Positions 63,992 to 64,000 of a DNA stretch of 64,000 bases are shown here, piece by piece. Numbering within the stretch: position 1 is the stretch's first letter; each line of letters opens with the position of its first letter. Source of the DNA: Alphaproteobacteria bacterium (GTDB lineage Bacteria > Myxococcota_A > UBA796 > GCA-2862545); contig JACKET010000011.1 in assembly GCA_020632875.1 (NCBI GenBank), positions 62,001 to 126,000 of the forward strand, given 5' to 3'. The position numbers and the translations under genes were made by a program. Below the pieces are notes generated by a model. The model searched no databases and was not told the DNA's origin. It worked only from the letters and a program-made list of their open reading frames with translations.

Positions 63992-64000
63992 CGCGCTGCA

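Overview
This is GC-rich bacterial DNA (about 70% G+C, with G or C in most third codon positions) from what looks like a member of the Myxococcota. The indicators are many lipoproteins, several Hanks-type Ser/Thr kinases, a MopE-type metal-binding motif, a DUF4215-type Cys-rich repeat, two MYXO-CTERM-like sorting tails (Cys-Gly-Cys, hydrophobic helix, Arg cluster) and a myxobacterial-style ECF sigma/caspase operon. No rRNA, tRNA, CRISPR array, transposase, phage gene or replication origin was seen. The genus cannot be assigned from the sequence.

Layout. 1-4.9 kb: the 3' part of an Asp-rich MYXO-CTERM protein, a palindromic intergenic element, an M16 peptidase lipoprotein and an amidotransferase-fold protein. 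4.9-9.0 kb (minus): ferritin-like lipoprotein, CehA/McbA-type hydrolase lipoprotein, CaCA antiporter. 9.1-13.7 kb: tri-haem DUF1592 lipoprotein plus Tat-exported DUF1552 protein. 13.7-20.1 kb: an exported unknown, an LTA4H-like M1 aminopeptidase, a palindromic repeat element, a small unknown and HrpB helicase. 20.1-26.3 kb: exported proteins (HExxH/beta-barrel, M49-like peptidase, beta-helix lipoprotein, TPR). 26.4-30.2 kb: a kinase coupled to a Dnmt2-like cytosine methyltransferase, then a UbiB-family protein and a small exported protein. 30.3-38.5 kb: lipoproteins, a CrtI-type desaturase behind a perfect 12-bp inverted repeat, CPBP protease, MOSC protein. 38.5-42.6 kb: a membrane-bound kinase with a DWG motif, divergent from a beta-helix MYXO-CTERM protein. 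42.6-49.0 kb: a six-gene minus-strand run (second DUF1592/DUF1552 pair, lipoprotein, acyl-AMP ligase, methyltransferase, lipoprotein). 49.0-49.7 kb: non-coding DNA made largely of tandem repeats. 49.8-53.2 kb: a coupled four-gene operon (lipoprotein, ECF sigma factor, DUF4384-like anti-sigma candidate, caspase with a predicted beta-rich tail). 53.2-60.8 kb: PPC-repeat lipoprotein, HTH-NB-ARC regulator, giant Asp-rich lipoprotein. 60.8-63.9 kb: a kinase and a TIGR02996/WD40-like protein.

The common theme is the cell envelope. More than half the genes encode exported or lipidated products. Six carry low-complexity Asp-X spacers, usually next to the membrane anchor. Several gene groups overlap by 1-4 bases (ATGA, GTGA or TGATG), which points to translational coupling. 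Start sites follow two patterns: a GGAGG Shine-Dalgarno sequence 4-7 bases upstream, or a TANNNT-like -10 box 6-7 bases upstream with no Shine-Dalgarno, which suggests leaderless mRNAs. All functions are inferred from motifs read by eye; no database search was run.
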